Assembly (NCBI GenBank): GCA_040757115.1
Contig: JBFLYA010000101.1
Location: 1-13,755, forward strand
Direction: 5' to 3'
Length of the DNA: 13,755 nt
Source: a bacterium
GTDB taxonomy: Bacteria > UBA9089 > CG2-30-40-21 > SBAY01
This document shows positions 13,588 to 13,755 of this stretch, one piece after another (within the stretch, counting starts at the first letter, position 1; each line of letters opens with the position of its first letter). Position numbers and translations under genes: made by a program. The notes beneath the pieces are model-generated. The model had not been told where the DNA came from, searched no databases, and worked only from the letters and a program-made list of their open reading frames with translations.

Positions 13588-13755
13588 CATAACCTATTTT
13601 CAGAAGAAACGCTCATGCCCACAGGGAATGGGCACAAAGTCTTATGGTGAAATGTCAAGTAAAAAATTAAGTTTTTTTAAAAATATTTTTCTTGACTTAT
13701 ATCCCTAAAAAGGCACAAAAATAGTATGTTCGGATACAAGTGAATTTTTTAAATA

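Noticed and set aside
1-13755. tRNA, rRNA or known riboswitch
   Set aside because: I saw no cloverleaf, CCA-type end, rRNA signature or recognisable riboswitch core by eye; a covariance-model scan would be needed to exclude weak ones.

Overview
The window reads as a piece of chromosome from an AT-rich, uncultured-type bacterium. Strong AGGAGG-like ribosome binding sites, sigma70-type TTGACA/TATAAT promoters and a ParB gene with a perfect chromosomal parS site support a bacterial chromosome, possibly near the replication origin. I cannot place the organism reliably; a candidate-phylum genome full of dispersed repeats is my best guess.

Layout. The first 38 bases on the minus strand look like the start of ribH (lumazine synthase). 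A single-domain CheY-like response regulator (+) meets an RluD-type pseudouridine synthase (-) tail to tail with a 15-base overlap. Two tandem paralogous GT-C-like membrane glycosyltransferases (+) follow, then parB (+) with parS inside it. From about 8.56 kb onward all genes are on the minus strand. In transcription order they are: a protein of two fused nucleoside-diphosphate-kinase-like (NDK) domains, a single-domain NDK-like protein, a zinc-dependent medium-chain dehydrogenase, a membrane-anchored TPR protein, and a PflX-type radical SAM protein. The last four were probably closely spaced before a repeat inserted.

The most striking content is non-coding. Nearly every long intergenic gap holds a short, non-autonomous inverted-repeat element (MITE-like). 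Family A has three nearly identical copies of 237-239 bp, each flanked by its own perfect 8-bp target duplication. A longer relative (A4) carries one of these copies nested inside it. Family B has two copies of about 200 bp with 8-bp duplications. Family C has one full-length copy and two probable stray ends. Most termini begin GTAA and the duplications are 8 bp, which matches the IS66 family of insertion sequences. No transposase is present, so mobilisation in trans is inferred.

Several elements sit between a good promoter and the ribosome binding site of the next gene, sometimes starting within about 10 bases of the -10 box. They leave the ribosome binding site intact or rebuild it through the target duplication. 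The elements therefore add long foldable leaders to mRNAs instead of breaking genes. One element end also creates a false upstream start codon for the dehydrogenase.
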